A stretch of DNA of 64,000 nt, from contig CAXIVR010000005.1 in NCBI GenBank assembly GCA_964035755.1, positions 11,030,785 to 11,094,784 on the forward strand. The letters run 5' to 3'. This DNA is from Teleogryllus oceanicus (lineage: Eukaryota; Arthropoda; Insecta; Orthoptera; Gryllidae). The position numbers and the translations under genes are program-made. How positions within the stretch are numbered: the stretch's first letter is position 1; every line of letters starts with the position of its first letter. Shown piece by piece: positions 34,972 through 46,424 of this stretch. The notes under the pieces are model-generated. The model saw only the letters and a list, made by a program, of their open reading frames with translations, did no database searches and was not told the DNA's origin.

Positions 34972-35524
34972 AACGAGTCCCTGTAAGCGAGTCCCTGTAA
35001 GCGAGTCCCTGTAAGCGAGTCCCTGTAAGCGAGTCCCTGTAGGCGAGTCCCCTGTAAGCGAGTCCCTGTAAGCGAGTCCCTGTAAGCGAGTCCCTGGCAG
35101 CGAGTCCCTGGAAGCGAGTCCCTGTAAGCGAGTCCTGGCAGCGAGTCCTGGCAGCGAGTCCTGGCAGCGAGTCCATGTAAAGAGTCCTGGCAGCGAGTCC
35201 ATGTAAACGAGTCCATGTAAACAAGTCCCTGTAAGCGAGTCCCTGTAAGCGAGTCCCCGTAAGCGAGTCCCTGTAAGCGAGTCCCTGTAAGCGAGTCCCT
35301 GTAAGCGAGTCCCTGTAAGCGAGTCCCCGTAAGCGAGTCCTGGCAGCGAGTCCCTGTAAGCGAGTTCCCTGGCAGCGAGTCCCTGGCAGCGAGTCCCTGG
35401 CAGCGAGTCCCTGGCAGCGAGTCCCTGGCAGCGAGTCCCTGTAAGCGAGTCCTGTAAGCGAGTCCTGTAAGCGAGTCCTGTAAGCGAGTCCTGTAAGCGA
35501 GTCCTGTAAGCGAGTCCCTGTAAG
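34972..35524 (+). repeat. 14-bp minisatellite GAGTCCCTGTAAGC, left part
   Basis: About 40 units. Variants GAGTCCCTGGCAGC, GAGTCCTGTAAGC (13 bp) and GAGTCCATGTAAAC are clustered, which indicates local expansion of sub-blocks. All three minus-strand frames stay open because the unit holds no stop codon in that direction. No protein is inferred. The array continues at 37,560 beyond an inserted element. Confidence 0.97.
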
Positions 35525-35851
35525 CAGGACCGAATACCGAATAATAGCGGTAAGGTATTTATACCGGTATACAAATACCTTTACCTCTATTATACCTTTA
35601 TTCAAAATACCTTTAAAAATACCGGTATAAGACGTCAAATACCGGTATTCTTAGAGTATTTTACCTTTATCCGACGTCTATACCGGTAAAATACCTCTAT
35701 TTAAAGGTATTATACCGGTATTCTCTCATCAAAATACCGGTATTTTCTTATGAAAATACCGGTATTTCAGTAGAATCATACAGGTATTTGGGGGAAATTC
35801 ATTGTGATATTTCCGCTGAGATGACTCAGAGGAAACAACTACACACGGCTG

Positions 35852-35940
35852 AGTTTCTGACCGGGAGGTCCTAGGGTTCGAGTCCGAGTCCCGATTTTCG
35901 ACACTTATTATAGCTAGGTCGAGTTCTGCCGTTGACTGGG
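35852..35940 (+). repeat. SINE fragment inside the hAT-like element
   Basis: Carries TCTGACCGGGAGGTCCTAG and a B-box-like GGTTCGAGTCC, then a diverged start of the body. AGTCCG is locally duplicated after the B box. It was carried by, or inserted into, the surrounding element. Confidence 0.8.
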
Positions 35941-36663
35941 AAGTCGAGTTATGTCGTCAGACGGAGGACCAGCCAACGGTCTTTCGCAGACGTCAACACG
36001 AGCTCGTTCGCTGACCTTGGACCTCACGTCCGGGCGCAGAGCTTGGCGACACGTGATAGAGTGTTGAAAATTTATCGAATTTCTCCGTATAAATCTTGTC
36101 CTTTCTAGTAGCGATAAAAAATGGAGAAACATGTCTTCTTATCCATAAATGAGTCTTCCACGCATACCAAACTTCCTTCTTGCATGACTGTGTTTATCAC
36201 TAAATACGATTATTTGCTTAAATTTGATCGTATCACTAACATTCCCGAAAATAATTTTTTCAGTTGGCCCAGTTTCCTTATTCTGCACCATAATTATAAC
36301 TAAAACAATATTAAAATTGACATTGAACGCTAATAGACATATTAACTATTCTTACGCGAGGAAACAGATGCGTTATGTTTAATTCAAAATTAATGATTGA
36401 AGGATGTTTAATTTACACCCATGTATTATTTAAGAAAATTCATTAAGAAAAAATATTAATAGTACTATATAATATTAATTAATTTTAATAAATATTTTAA
36501 AATGTTAATATTAATAAACTCTTTTTTATTAATTAATAATGTTAGTATATATTTCTTATTATTAAGGAAGAAACACTCTTCTCGAAGTGGGCTCCTCCAG
36601 ATGCATTTTACAATGTAAGCTACCCGCGTAGAAGGGAACCCTTTCCCACATGCAATGTTAATA

Positions 36664-36706
36664 GCTAATAATAATAGTAATAAAAGTAATAATAATAGTA
36701 ATAAAA

Positions 36707-36745
<39 letters not shown>

Positions 36746-36752
36746 GTAATAA
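36664..36752 (+). repeat. (AAT)n microsatellite
   Basis: AAT units, interrupted by AGT in the left half and pure in the middle. Confidence 0.95.
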
Positions 36753-36789
36753 TAACATAATTTACTTTTATTACAAATTTCTCAATATC

Positions 36790-36953
36790 TGCAGTTAATG
36801 TCAAAATATATTAAACCCTTAATATAAACTAGGAAAATAACATTTTATTTTAGCCCTATTTATTAATGTATAATTAAGATTTAATTGTAAATAATGCAGT
36901 TAATGTCAAAATATATTAAACCCTTAATATAAACTAGGAAAATAACATTTTAT
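36790..36953 (+). repeat. 59-bp perfect direct repeat
   Basis: Positions 36790-36848 and 36895-36953 are identical over 59 bp, beginning TGCAGTTAATGTCAAAATAT, with an offset of 105 bp. The perfect identity in AT-rich DNA indicates a recent duplication inside the hAT-like element. Confidence 0.95.
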
Positions 36954-37274
36954 ATCAACGCTTCCTCAGTTCGCCGAAGGAGGGGTCGGGAGGGAAGAAA
37001 CGGTCCTACGCCTACGGCACGGCGCATACGTTGACAGCCTCTCCATGTGCGAAATACAAAGACAGACTTAGGTCATCTCTCAGGTCAGATGGGAGATAGC
37101 TCGATGAAGGACACTAAGAAAAGGTTCTCTTCAATGGAACCAATAATTATTATTTCATATTTCAACTTTTCCGAAGTTTAAATTAAGGGAGGTTTTCAAT
37201 ACATACAACGTATGCAAAACGTAAACGCCCGAACACAAAACATTTACAATAATAAGAATAGAATTTAATAGTTG

Positions 37275-37277
<3 letters not shown>

Positions 37278-37325
<48 letters not shown>
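37278..37325 (+). repeat. (AT)n microsatellite
   Basis: A pure AT dinucleotide run of about 24 units. Confidence 0.98.
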
Positions 37326-37329
<4 letters not shown>

Positions 37330-37559
37330 AAATAATAATTTAAACAATAAATATCAGTTATGAAATGATATTTGATTAATAAACATTTTGTGAGATATTA
37401 TTAACTAAAGCAATCTATTTTGTCAACATGTATGGATGGAAAGCTATATTTCTTCATTGAAAATACCGGTATAAATGAATAAAGGTATTTGAAAAGGTAT
37501 GGAAAAATACCGGTATTATACCGGTATTTTTACCGGTATTCAATACCTTTCGGTCCCTG

Positions 37560-37760
37560 CCTGTAAGCGAGTCCCTGTAAGCGAGTCCCTGTAAACGAGT
37601 CCCTGTAAACGAGTCCCTGTAAGCGAGTCCCTGTAAGCGAGTCCCTGGCAGCGAGTCCCTGGCAGCGAGTCCCTGTAAGCGAGTCCCTGTAAACGAGTCC
37701 ATGTAAACGAGTCCATGTAAACGAGTCCATGTAAACGAGTCCCTGCAAACGAGTCCCTGG
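37560..37760 (+). repeat. 14-bp minisatellite, right part
   Basis: Same unit and same strand as the array ending at 35,524, so the two were one array before the insertion. The right end carries the GAGTCCATGTAAAC variant, also present in the left part. Confidence 0.96.
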
Positions 37761-37779
37761 AACACTCCAGAACGCTGTG

Positions 37780-38110
37780 AGGGCGTCTCATTGCATCCTC
37801 GTTCGGTATAAGAGCGCTTCCCCTTCTCGCTCCCTGGCAAATCCCTCATTATGAGCGCCATCGTCACACAGGGGTGGGGGTTGGCGCTGATTTATTCGCA
37901 AATTGGCTCTTTCGCGCCCCGGCCCCCGCTGCAGGTGGCGCGCTGATCTTCACGCGCGTGCATCGTTTGAGGGCGGCCGGGCGGTCTATTAGCGGCGCGC
38001 CGCGTGACGCCCCCCCACGCCCGCCCGCCCGCCCGCACGCGCGGCCGGCCCGAATTTTGATCACGTCACCAAATTAGCGCGGCCACTTTGCTTTGCGGCG
38101 CAAATGAGCG
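37780..38110. other. CpG-rich island
   Basis: Unique CpG-dense sequence (GGCGCGCTGATCTTCACGCGC, AGCGGCGCGCCGCGTGACGC) with a short CCCG run near 38,020. It begins and ends abruptly. TATAAGAG at 37,808-37,815 resembles a weak TATA box. No exon was assigned. Confidence 0.45.
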
Positions 38111-38804
38111 TTCGGGTTCGATTCAATGCATATTCATTAAATGGAACCGCGTTTTTCGAGTGGAAGGTAAGCCAAAGTAGTGCAAACATTATATGCAATG
38201 TAAATAATTTTAATTCTGAATGATTCGCAGTGAGCTTAAATGAGAACGTCCCCGTTTGAAATATGTCCTCGTGCTCTTAGTATTCACGTGTCACGTGAAC
38301 TATTCACTGCGTAGAACACGCTACAAACGTTCGCGTAATAGGGGAATTTGAATTCTTTTGAAAAAAAAAAAAAAAAAAAGCTTGTTGCCAGCTGAACAGT
38401 TCATGTAATGTTTTTTGTATGAGGTGTTTTATTTATTTGGAGCCGACCGATGCACACTAGTAGTCATAGAATTCCCTTTTCATAATTTACATTTCTAGAA
38501 TGTTTTATTTGTTTGACGATAATCTGGCTGCAGAAATAAAATAGAATTCCGCAATTACGGACTGCGTCGGAATAACAATAGTTGTAATACAATTATTATT
38601 GCTACGTTAACTTATTTTTAACGTTTATTATAATAATATCTGCAATTCCAATATTATATCTAATAATATTAAGTTTTTAGACTTGCTTATTATTCATATT
38701 TTATCGGCAAGTCACTAAAGCTTGTTTTGAAAAATTAAATAATATATTTAAATTTAGAAATTTTATTTCGTGTTATTTACGGAATATGTGGCTAACGTTT
38801 GTTC
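38111..38804. other. AT-rich stretch with a poly(A) run
   Basis: Contains an A run of about 19 near 38,361. Otherwise nothing was recognised. Confidence 0.5.
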
Positions 38805-40290
38805 ATTTTTACTTTCTCGTATACGTACGTATACGGAGTAACATGGGTAGTATAGAAAAAGTAATGTAATGCTGGACGTGAAAACGGCGGATTGCCGCGC
38901 CCTGATAACGAAAAAGTGGATAAATCCAGTTGATAAATTAAGAAACAAATATCATCCAACACGTGGTGTAGCCAGAATCTGTTTTGTGGGACCTTGATGC
39001 CGAAAAAACAATTGAAAGCAAAACGTCCGTCCCTCCGTCCGTCCGGTACATGTCAATAAACCTAGCGCCTAAGCCGTGCGTTGGATTTTTTCCAAATTGA
39101 GGAAACCCCTGACGTTTTTGCGTGAGCAAAACCTCTGCGATTTTGAAAAAACATTCAGTAATGTTTAGGGGTACATGACGCCCTCAAAACATTTTCAAAA
39201 TTTTCCTAAAAGCGGCTTCAATTTTTTTAAAATTTCTTGTAAGAATGTAGTTAAATACACCTCTAGAGGTGGCAGAGGTACAATTTTTAGGATTAACTCT
39301 GATTTTCGGAAATAGAAAAAGTATGATTTTTTTTCAGCAACTTCTTACAACCACAATATTGAAGATATAGACTTTTCCTTCAAATAAAATTTGTTGTCTA
39401 TAAATAGTCCTGTCATTAAGGTTATGTAGAATGTTTTGTAAATTTGAGTACTTTTAGTGCAAATTTTCCTTTAAACTTTTGGTACAGTTAGTGCCAAACA
39501 AACTCTCTACGATGACATAAACGTCATATTCCTCTATTCTTTTGTTTTTCAAAATTAAAAAAACATTTTTTTGACTTGTCTCTCACGTCAGTAATACTTA
39601 CTCTTAAGGTAATTAATCTTCACAGTATTATATTTATGAGTACATGTGCTTTAAATAATATCAAATAAAGTTTCTGGAAAACACTACAGTTTTCTGTGAA
39701 AATGAGCTCAAAATTCCGATTTTCAGAAAAAATTTTAAAAAGGCTCCAAATTGTTTGAATAGATAGTGCTTCTGTACTGTTTAATATGACGTAAAGTTCA
39801 TTTTGGTGTATCATTTTGTTGTTGTTGTTGTTGTTGTTGTTTTTCAAAAATACACATATGTACATTTTTTCAATCTCTCACGCCGTTAATATGGACATTC
39901 CATCGATTTGAACACATTATTGCATTTGTGAGTGGAAGTGCTTCAAATGATTTCCGATGAAAGTTTCCGAGAACTCAAGAGATTCCTGTGAAAATAGCTT
40001 CAAATTTCCCATTTACAGAAATGCTTAATCGCGATTTTCTTAAAAACGGCTTCAAATTTTTCAATAAAAATTTCTATTTAGGGCGAGGTTGTATATCTCT
40101 TTAATATTCTTGAAGTAAAAGTTCGGTTTCACTATTAAGAAAGCGAAAAATTGAAAATACCTAAAAAAAATATGTGCTTTGGGTGACGATAGAGGCAGCT
40201 GAAATGAGGATAGGGCAAGACCGAACCCGGGAAATTAGAAAACTTTACTATGAGAAAATCTGTGCCATGTTGTAACACCTCTAGCTCATC
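38805..40290 (+). repeat. Dispersed repeat family C, long copy
   Basis: Starts with ACTTTCTCGTATACGTACGTATACGG. A GTCCGTCCCTCCGTCCGTCCG run (about 39,026) and long AT-rich sequence with TTCAAAATTTTC motifs follow. It aligns over hundreds of bases with 54,056-54,870, with many substitutions. The distal part (39,880-40,290) matches the reverse complement of segments at 48.2-49.1 and 51.4-51.8 kb. No open frame persists, so it is a non-coding dispersed element of unknown class, possibly a non-autonomous DNA transposon. Confidence 0.75.
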
Positions 40291-43200
40291 TCAAAATTTT
40301 CATGGTTCAAAATTATTTTTTCAACAGCAGTCTGAAAAGAGAATCAAACGAGTAGTCAGTTCCTGACAATGAATCTTTTATCCGTATGTATACGTTCTGT
40401 TTTCGAAAAAAAATATTACTAGCTACGTCTTTATATTGAATTGTTTGTAGTTAATCGTAATGTCCGTGTAGTGCAGCCATTCCTTCCTGTTACAGTATTC
40501 ACATTCTTTTGGACCTTCATTCGGTAAAAGCTAGGTGTCATTTGCCACGTCTCTGTCTACTGATGGAACGGTCTACTTTGGGAACTGGCAATTTCTTTCG
40601 GATTATTGCAAAACATTTAAGATTTTTTTAAAAAAATGATTTGGGGGTTTATGGCGCTCTCAAAGGTGTTGATAGTTTATTTTATTCCTCTCGATATGAT
40701 AAATGGTGAGAACAATTTTATTTTTGTATAGTATTCTAAAAGAATTCTAAAAATTCTTTTTTTAAGGTGTTTCAATGTATCTGCAATGGTGAAGCACTAT
40801 GAATTACTATCCTACTTTACCGGTACATTTATTCTGACTTAAATAATTGAAATATATGAAAATATATTTCAAATATATTTCAAATATATGAAAATATATT
40901 TCAAATATATGAAAATATATTTCAATAATAATTGAAATAATAAATTTACTTCTGTAAAACGTTTCCGGAGCTAATTGCAACAATAGCATGAAAATATTAT
41001 TACACGAGGTAATAATTATTTCTTAATCTTAAGAGTGGAAATATTTCTTCGCAAGCAATGACAAAAGGATTGAGGTGTCTTCCTGTAAGTGATAAAAATA
41101 TTATCGTTGTGCATAATATTTTCTTATTTTTTCCATTTGTTTATGTAAAATACATTTTTAATGGTCATACTACGTTACCTCTACTTAGTTTCCTGCCTTT
41201 CCGCTTTAAGCTGCTGCAAGTGTAGATAGTTGAACATCACCGGAAGATGTTAAAATATAATATAAGAATTTATTACTGACCACTAAGTGTATTTTACCTT
41301 CTGAATAAAATAAATAAATTTTTGGTAATACTTTACCGTTATTATCAACTTACCCTGGGTTGATGAACCTTTTTAACGTTAATTCTTAACGGATGAAAGT
41401 GTTGCAAGAACGTTCTTTAAGTTCATCGATTCGTTAAAGAACTCTTTAAATTTTAGACTGAAAATTGGACCTGTAAACCACTCGTTAACCTCTCGTTAAC
41501 GTACGTTCTGCTATACTACTGCCTATGCTACTACGAAAAAGTTGTTTTCCTATAAATGTCCAAGCTGTGTGAACAACATACGTAAGGATAATACTTTTCA
41601 ACTATTCTACCTTGCGCTTTTTTCTTGAGTATTAAAGCTGTAGGAAACTTTTTCCCAGCATTCGTGTTTTTCTAGTTAGTATATTTATTTTTAATTGTAT
41701 TTGAATACGTGCTAATAATATCCAAAAGAAATAATTGTTTGTTTTCAAAAAATTTCTCCCTCTATTTTCCCTGCCATTGTGAAGTAGTCACCAACCCACG
41801 CAGTACACAAGACAGAAGACACTCGCCCGACAACGAACGAGAGCGTTTGAAGGTATTTTGTAGTCAGAGACAGTCCTGTGGAAGGAGTAGGAGACTTTGG
41901 ACTTCGTCAAAGAACTTCTTCGAACCTTGAAAACTATAGTCTATTTCGTGTATTTCTTTTTAAAGAAGGATTAGTAAACGGGTCGTAAATATAACTCTTG
42001 CAACGACCTATTCTTTGAAGGATCAAGTAGTTTTAAAGAATCGTTTGCTAACGACTGAATAAAATTTTACAGGACACTTTTCTTGCAACCCGCCGTTCGG
42101 AATTAGATGCCTTAATAACCTCTCTTACAGCCGGCTTCCGATACAGATTTAACAATCCGCTGTCCGTTAAGAAGAATGGACACAAATGAGGTGTAGCAAA
42201 ATACGGCTTAGGGGTGCATTTTTTCAAGAAATGGGATTTCTTGTTTATATTTTTGATAAGAAGATAGTATAACGAAAATTATTTAAAAGGCACACGATCG
42301 ATTACAAAAATAACAGACCTCGTTCATTTTTGCTATTTAAAGAGTCAATGACATAACTACTATTTCACGGGTTTGTTGTGTACGAGCTACACATGATACC
42401 GTTTATAAACGTTTGACAAGTTTGTAAATGAATACGTCATGTATTCAATCGTCATCTTCTTCTTGCAAGCGGTAGAGAAATTGGCTACGCTTCGTGCTAT
42501 GGTACTGAAAAGATTTAAACATTAATGTAGCTTGGTGGCGGAAAAACACATTACATTTATCATGGCGTATTGGTCTACTAATAATGAAGGTACCAGTTTT
42601 ATAGAGATATACTATAATGATGAAAAAATTGAATTATGAATTTACCAATGACTGGAGAGAAGATGAACTTAAAAATAAAAACGTTGTAAAAGGAAAATAT
42701 TTGTTATATTTGAGTTTCGCTAGTTAAAGGAAGCGATTATATAGCGCATGCATGACAAAATAGAAAAATCTTAGGATTTGTGTGTAATCAGATTCCAAAC
42801 ATTTATAATCAGTGTATCCTAGTACGTTTCTTTTTTATCTGTTATAAAAATGTGATTCTTCTCCTAATTAATAACAATTAAATAATTTGTTTTCTCATGT
42901 TCATAATTTGTGTTTTTGTATTTGCTTTCAGGTAAGTCACTCGAGGATAACAAACAGGAGTGACCTCTGAATTCTTTGCTAATTTCAATATTTGATGCAA
43001 ATAACGTAAGTACTAAATTACATTTCTACAAAAGCGTGATTAAGTTTTCTGTTAGTTCTAGAGATATTATATTCGGGTTCTTTGAATACTAATAATTTTT
43101 TTCAAATCATCCAGTCTTTTTACTTTCTGGTATACGTGCCCGTTCCCTCACAAAAATTGGCCGGCAAAATTCTATCTACCCAACAGCCCCGACAAACTTG

Positions 43201-44255
43201 GGCACCCCTTGGCCAGGGGGAGGGTAAGGGGAGGGACGTGTTGGCCAGTCGCTAGAACGTAGAACCACAGTTGTCTGCGATTGGTGCAACAACCCAAGGG
43301 GTAGAAAGAACTGTCTCAGGGGGAGGGGGTTATTTCGTTTACGCACGAGGCGGAAATATCGTCATATTTCCCTGCCGAAAGAGAGATTTTGCCTGCGCGT
43401 ACGCCACGACGAAAAAATATTTATGAGCGAGGTTTTCCGTCCAGAATTATTGTCCATAGACCAATAAATATTTATCATTTTAGCAACTATTATTCTAACT
43501 TGTAGTCATTGATTTGTAACTCCTGTCAAACTGCTATTTTGAGATGTTCATTTCAAGCACAATTTGCGGAGCCTTCCCGGCCGTTCTAACGCATATTTCG
43601 AATTTGTTTATTAAGTTATAAATTGTTGAAAAATTGTTGATTCGCTGTTTTCGTGTCTAGGAAATCGGAGAATCTTCCTTTCAACCCCACAAATATCGTC
43701 AGTTTGAAGTTGGTTTGTTGAACGCCACTCTCCGCTCTATGAAACTCCCGAAACCTTGAATTTCGCACGATCATCTGTACTGGAAGGACGTAGCGGTTTA
43801 TCAAAAGAAAACGGGACATTCAAGGTATTTAATGTTCAATTTTTGAAAACGTTTAAACACTAAAACCTACCTCTAAGGAACATATCAAGTCATCAATGTT
43901 AATGGTCACCGCTTAACATTGTGTTTACTATTTCGATGTTTTCAACATCCCAATTACCTACAGAAAACGCATGTTTTTCCATTTTATTATAAAACAAATT
44001 CAATTTATTCATGTTATTATTTCTAAAACACTGAAAAAATCCAAGATGTTATTTGATTCATGTCTATGTTGCTGTGTGACGACGAGAAAACCCTCTTCTC
44101 AGTTTGAGAAGACCAGAATATGGCGTGGGGATGTGTTCGTGCTAACCACACGTACTACCCCATAAACATATGGCCGCGAGGCCGGGACGCGTTTTATGGG
44201 CCATGGCCCATCGCGAGCTGTCAGCCAAGTACAGACAGAAGTCAGGTAATAGATC
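40291..44255. other. AT-rich intergenic stretch, few signals
   Basis: No gene was recognised. ATATATTTCAAATATATGAAA units repeat four times at about 40,855-40,925. Rearranged CGTTAAAGAAC motifs around 41,390-42,100 suggest an old element that I cannot class. A family C tip (ACTTTCTGGTATACGTGCCC) lies at about 43,121-43,165. A GC-richer unique patch follows at 43,170-43,430. Confidence 0.45.
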
Positions 44256-44261
44256 TTGAGC

Positions 44262-45115
44262 TTGGTTTATGAACTTCACTGAACCAATTGCGAAGCTAAA
44301 TTCATATACCAGACAGGCAGAATCTTCAATACCAAGAGTTAAAGAACGTTTACATACATGGAAACACAATACAAAGAAATCGAACATTGCTACACATCTT
44401 ATAAACAAAGGCCACACTTTTCACTCCGACTCAGATATTAAAATTCTGGAAATAGAAAATAGATTCTGGAAAGGAAGCGCTTTAGAAATCTTTCACATTT
44501 TTCAAGCCGAGAAGAAATCTGAAGCTCTCCTAAACGGAAAAACTAATTTCCCTCTGTCCCCTCTGCTAATAATTTTACACACCCCACAAACTGACCCCCC
44601 ACCTCCTGAGACATTTCCAAGAACACCCAAAACAGATCTCCTCCCACTCCGCGTCGCAGCAGCTCCAGAAAGCAATAAAAACCCTGTGTCATATTTCCTC
44701 TGGGCACAGTGTTCCGACTTTTGCCACAGGCTGCGAAGTAAGGAAAGCAACGTATTCCACTTTTTGTAATATAATATTGCTATTGGTTTTAATTATTATT
44801 ACTATTCCCACTTTTTCTGTATCTTTTGCAATCTCAATTTTCCTTACTTGTATTTAATAGTTTGTAATTTGAATTGCTATTGGTCTGTATCAATTATAAA
44901 ATTATCTATATTAATCCCCCCGTTACATTTCATATTTTGTAATTTTTTTTATTATTATAATTTTAAATGTAACTATTATTTATATTAATCTCCCAATTTG
45001 TCTTATTTTTATTTAGTTGGTTTTATATTTTATTTTATTTTGTTTATATTTGTAGACTGGTGATGACGGCCAAGCCGTCTCTCTAAATAAATGTATTAAG
45101 TTGTCGGAGAAAACA
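44262..45115 (+). mobile_element. Penelope-like element relic, GIY-YIG region
   Basis: A frame at 44269-44769 gives a product that resembles the C-terminal GIY-YIG endonuclease part of Penelope-like retroelements. The spacing is Y.RQ, then RVKERLHTWKHN, then IATHLINKGHTF, then ILEIENRFWKGSALEIFHIF. In the family these correspond to the YIGQT region, the arginine helix, the HxxxxGH segment and the catalytic glutamate region. Here YIG is degraded to YTR. No reverse transcriptase is visible upstream. An AT-rich tail follows, with GATGACGGCCAAGCCGTC at about 45,061-45,078. Inactive fragment; assignment from memory of family motifs. Confidence 0.6.
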
Positions 45116-45549
45116 TATTTTATGTCTGCATGTAATTACGCAACACCGCATGAATTATAGAATATGCAACACCGCATGAATAGAATTGCCACAACCTAAA
45201 GGAACTTCCACAATTAGTCTCACGTGGCATTATGTACCTACTGCGCAATGTGGGAGACAGTTCTTTTGCGGAGAACTACAGAGCAGTCACTTGTTTGCCA
45301 GTCATGTATAAATTATAACTGTAACCATAGCTAATAAGATGTTCAAACGCCCAGAGAAGAACCATATGTTCCCAGTTGAACAGAAAGGATACCGTTAAGG
45401 GTCCTATGGCTGTAAGGAAGTCTTGCTACCAAATAAGTTATCTTGAATGATATAAGAAAATTAAAACGTAATTTGAGCGTGGCTTGCATTGATTGTCAGG
45501 CCTTTCACATTGTACCACATGATAGGGTTTTGAAGACCCTGTAGATCTA
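45116..45549. other. Intergenic stretch, nothing recognised
   Basis: A short duplicated phrase, GCAACACCGCATGAAT, occurs at about 45,139 and 45,167. No other feature was seen. Confidence 0.5.
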
Positions 45550-46021
45550 TTGATTGATTGATTGATTTTTTCGTGTTTCCGGGCGCGTCAACTGCTTCGG
45601 TCATTAGTCCCGTTAGTATGTCATGTTATAACCAGGACTCTCCCACCAGCGGGCAAGGCCCCCAGCCGAGACAATCTCTAAGCTCCCGACCGGTCTCCCG
45701 GAATATGTGGTAGTGTAGTGCATGTTAGTGTAACTGTGTGTGTGTAAGGGGAGAGGATAGGACAAGGAAGGACAAATCGCGCGCGGTCCGTAGCCCGTTT
45801 GGTAGGGTACGGCTCCGGCCTGGTGTTAAGAGAAGAAACCACGGAAAACTACCGATCAGAGCAGCCGGGCGCTAGAATTCTCCTCCAGACAGCGACTGAA
45901 TTCGACCTAGCTGAAAAGATAGTGTCGGAAATCCTGCGGCCGTCAGGACTCGAACCTAGGACCTCGCGGTCAGAGGCGCTACAGTGACATCAGTTGATGC
46001 ACTGAGCTACCGCTACCGGTC
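45550..46021 (-). repeat. SINE with internal deletion
   Basis: Minus-strand copy with an ATTGATTGATTGATT tail on the plus strand. It is complete to the head (TGCACTGAGCTACCGCTACCGG), with an intact B box (the reverse complement reads GGTTCGAGTCC). About 100 bp of the family body, between GTAGTGCATG and AACCAGGACTC, are missing. ATCTAT occurs on both sides (about 45,544 and 46,027), a possible short target duplication. Confidence 0.92.
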
Positions 46022-46424
46022 TGGGTATCTATCGATTTCATCTTATTGACATTGATTTTTGAAAGACTAGTATGAAGTCGTGTAATTCCAGGTTACTGAT
46101 ACACATCGAAAAGGAAAAGGAAGTAGTAGAATCAAGAACATTCAGATTAACAGGTCAATTTTTCGCTATATATCTTGCAAACTGTTTCGCTATCTTCTCT
46201 GCCCTTTGAATTATTTTGATTTCACTATCTATACTGTTCTCGCACACTGACTTTGGTTTCAAGATTAATCGTGATAGAAGATCAAAATCACATTTGTTTC
46301 ACATGGATAGTCTTAAAGTGCTTGCTAAGGATGAATTGATTCTCTTCCAAATGCTGTCTCTCGTCAATGACATCTGAATGATATTTAATCTTGACAATTG
46401 TGCAATAGTTAATATAAAAGATAA
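46022..46424. other. Intergenic stretch before the LINE relic
   Basis: Nothing recognised. It may include decayed LINE sequence too diverged to see. Confidence 0.4.

Larger units (their letters stand above)
35525..37559. mobile_element. Non-autonomous hAT-like element with ACCGGTA repeats
   Basis: The element interrupts the 14-bp minisatellite exactly. It begins CAGGACCGAATACCG. The reverse complement of its other end begins CAGGGACCGAAAGG, giving short imperfect terminal inverted repeats with the CAGG(G) start usual for hAT elements. The 8-mer CCTGTAAG lies directly outside both ends (35517-35524 and 37560-37567), and 8-bp duplications are the hAT rule. Both subterminal parts (35,530-35,790 and 37,455-37,555) are packed with ATACCGGTAT palindromes. 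The interior holds AT-rich DNA, a SINE fragment and microsatellites, but no transposase frame. Family naming is inference. Confidence 0.8.

Noticed and set aside
34972..35524. Possible CRISPR array because of regular repeats
   Set aside because: Units are contiguous 14-mers without unique spacers, and the window is eukaryotic.
34922..35638. A 238-codon frame with RDSLTGTRLQGLAY repeats, resembling a repeat protein
   Set aside because: It is the 14-bp minisatellite read on the minus strand. All three frames give the same peptide.
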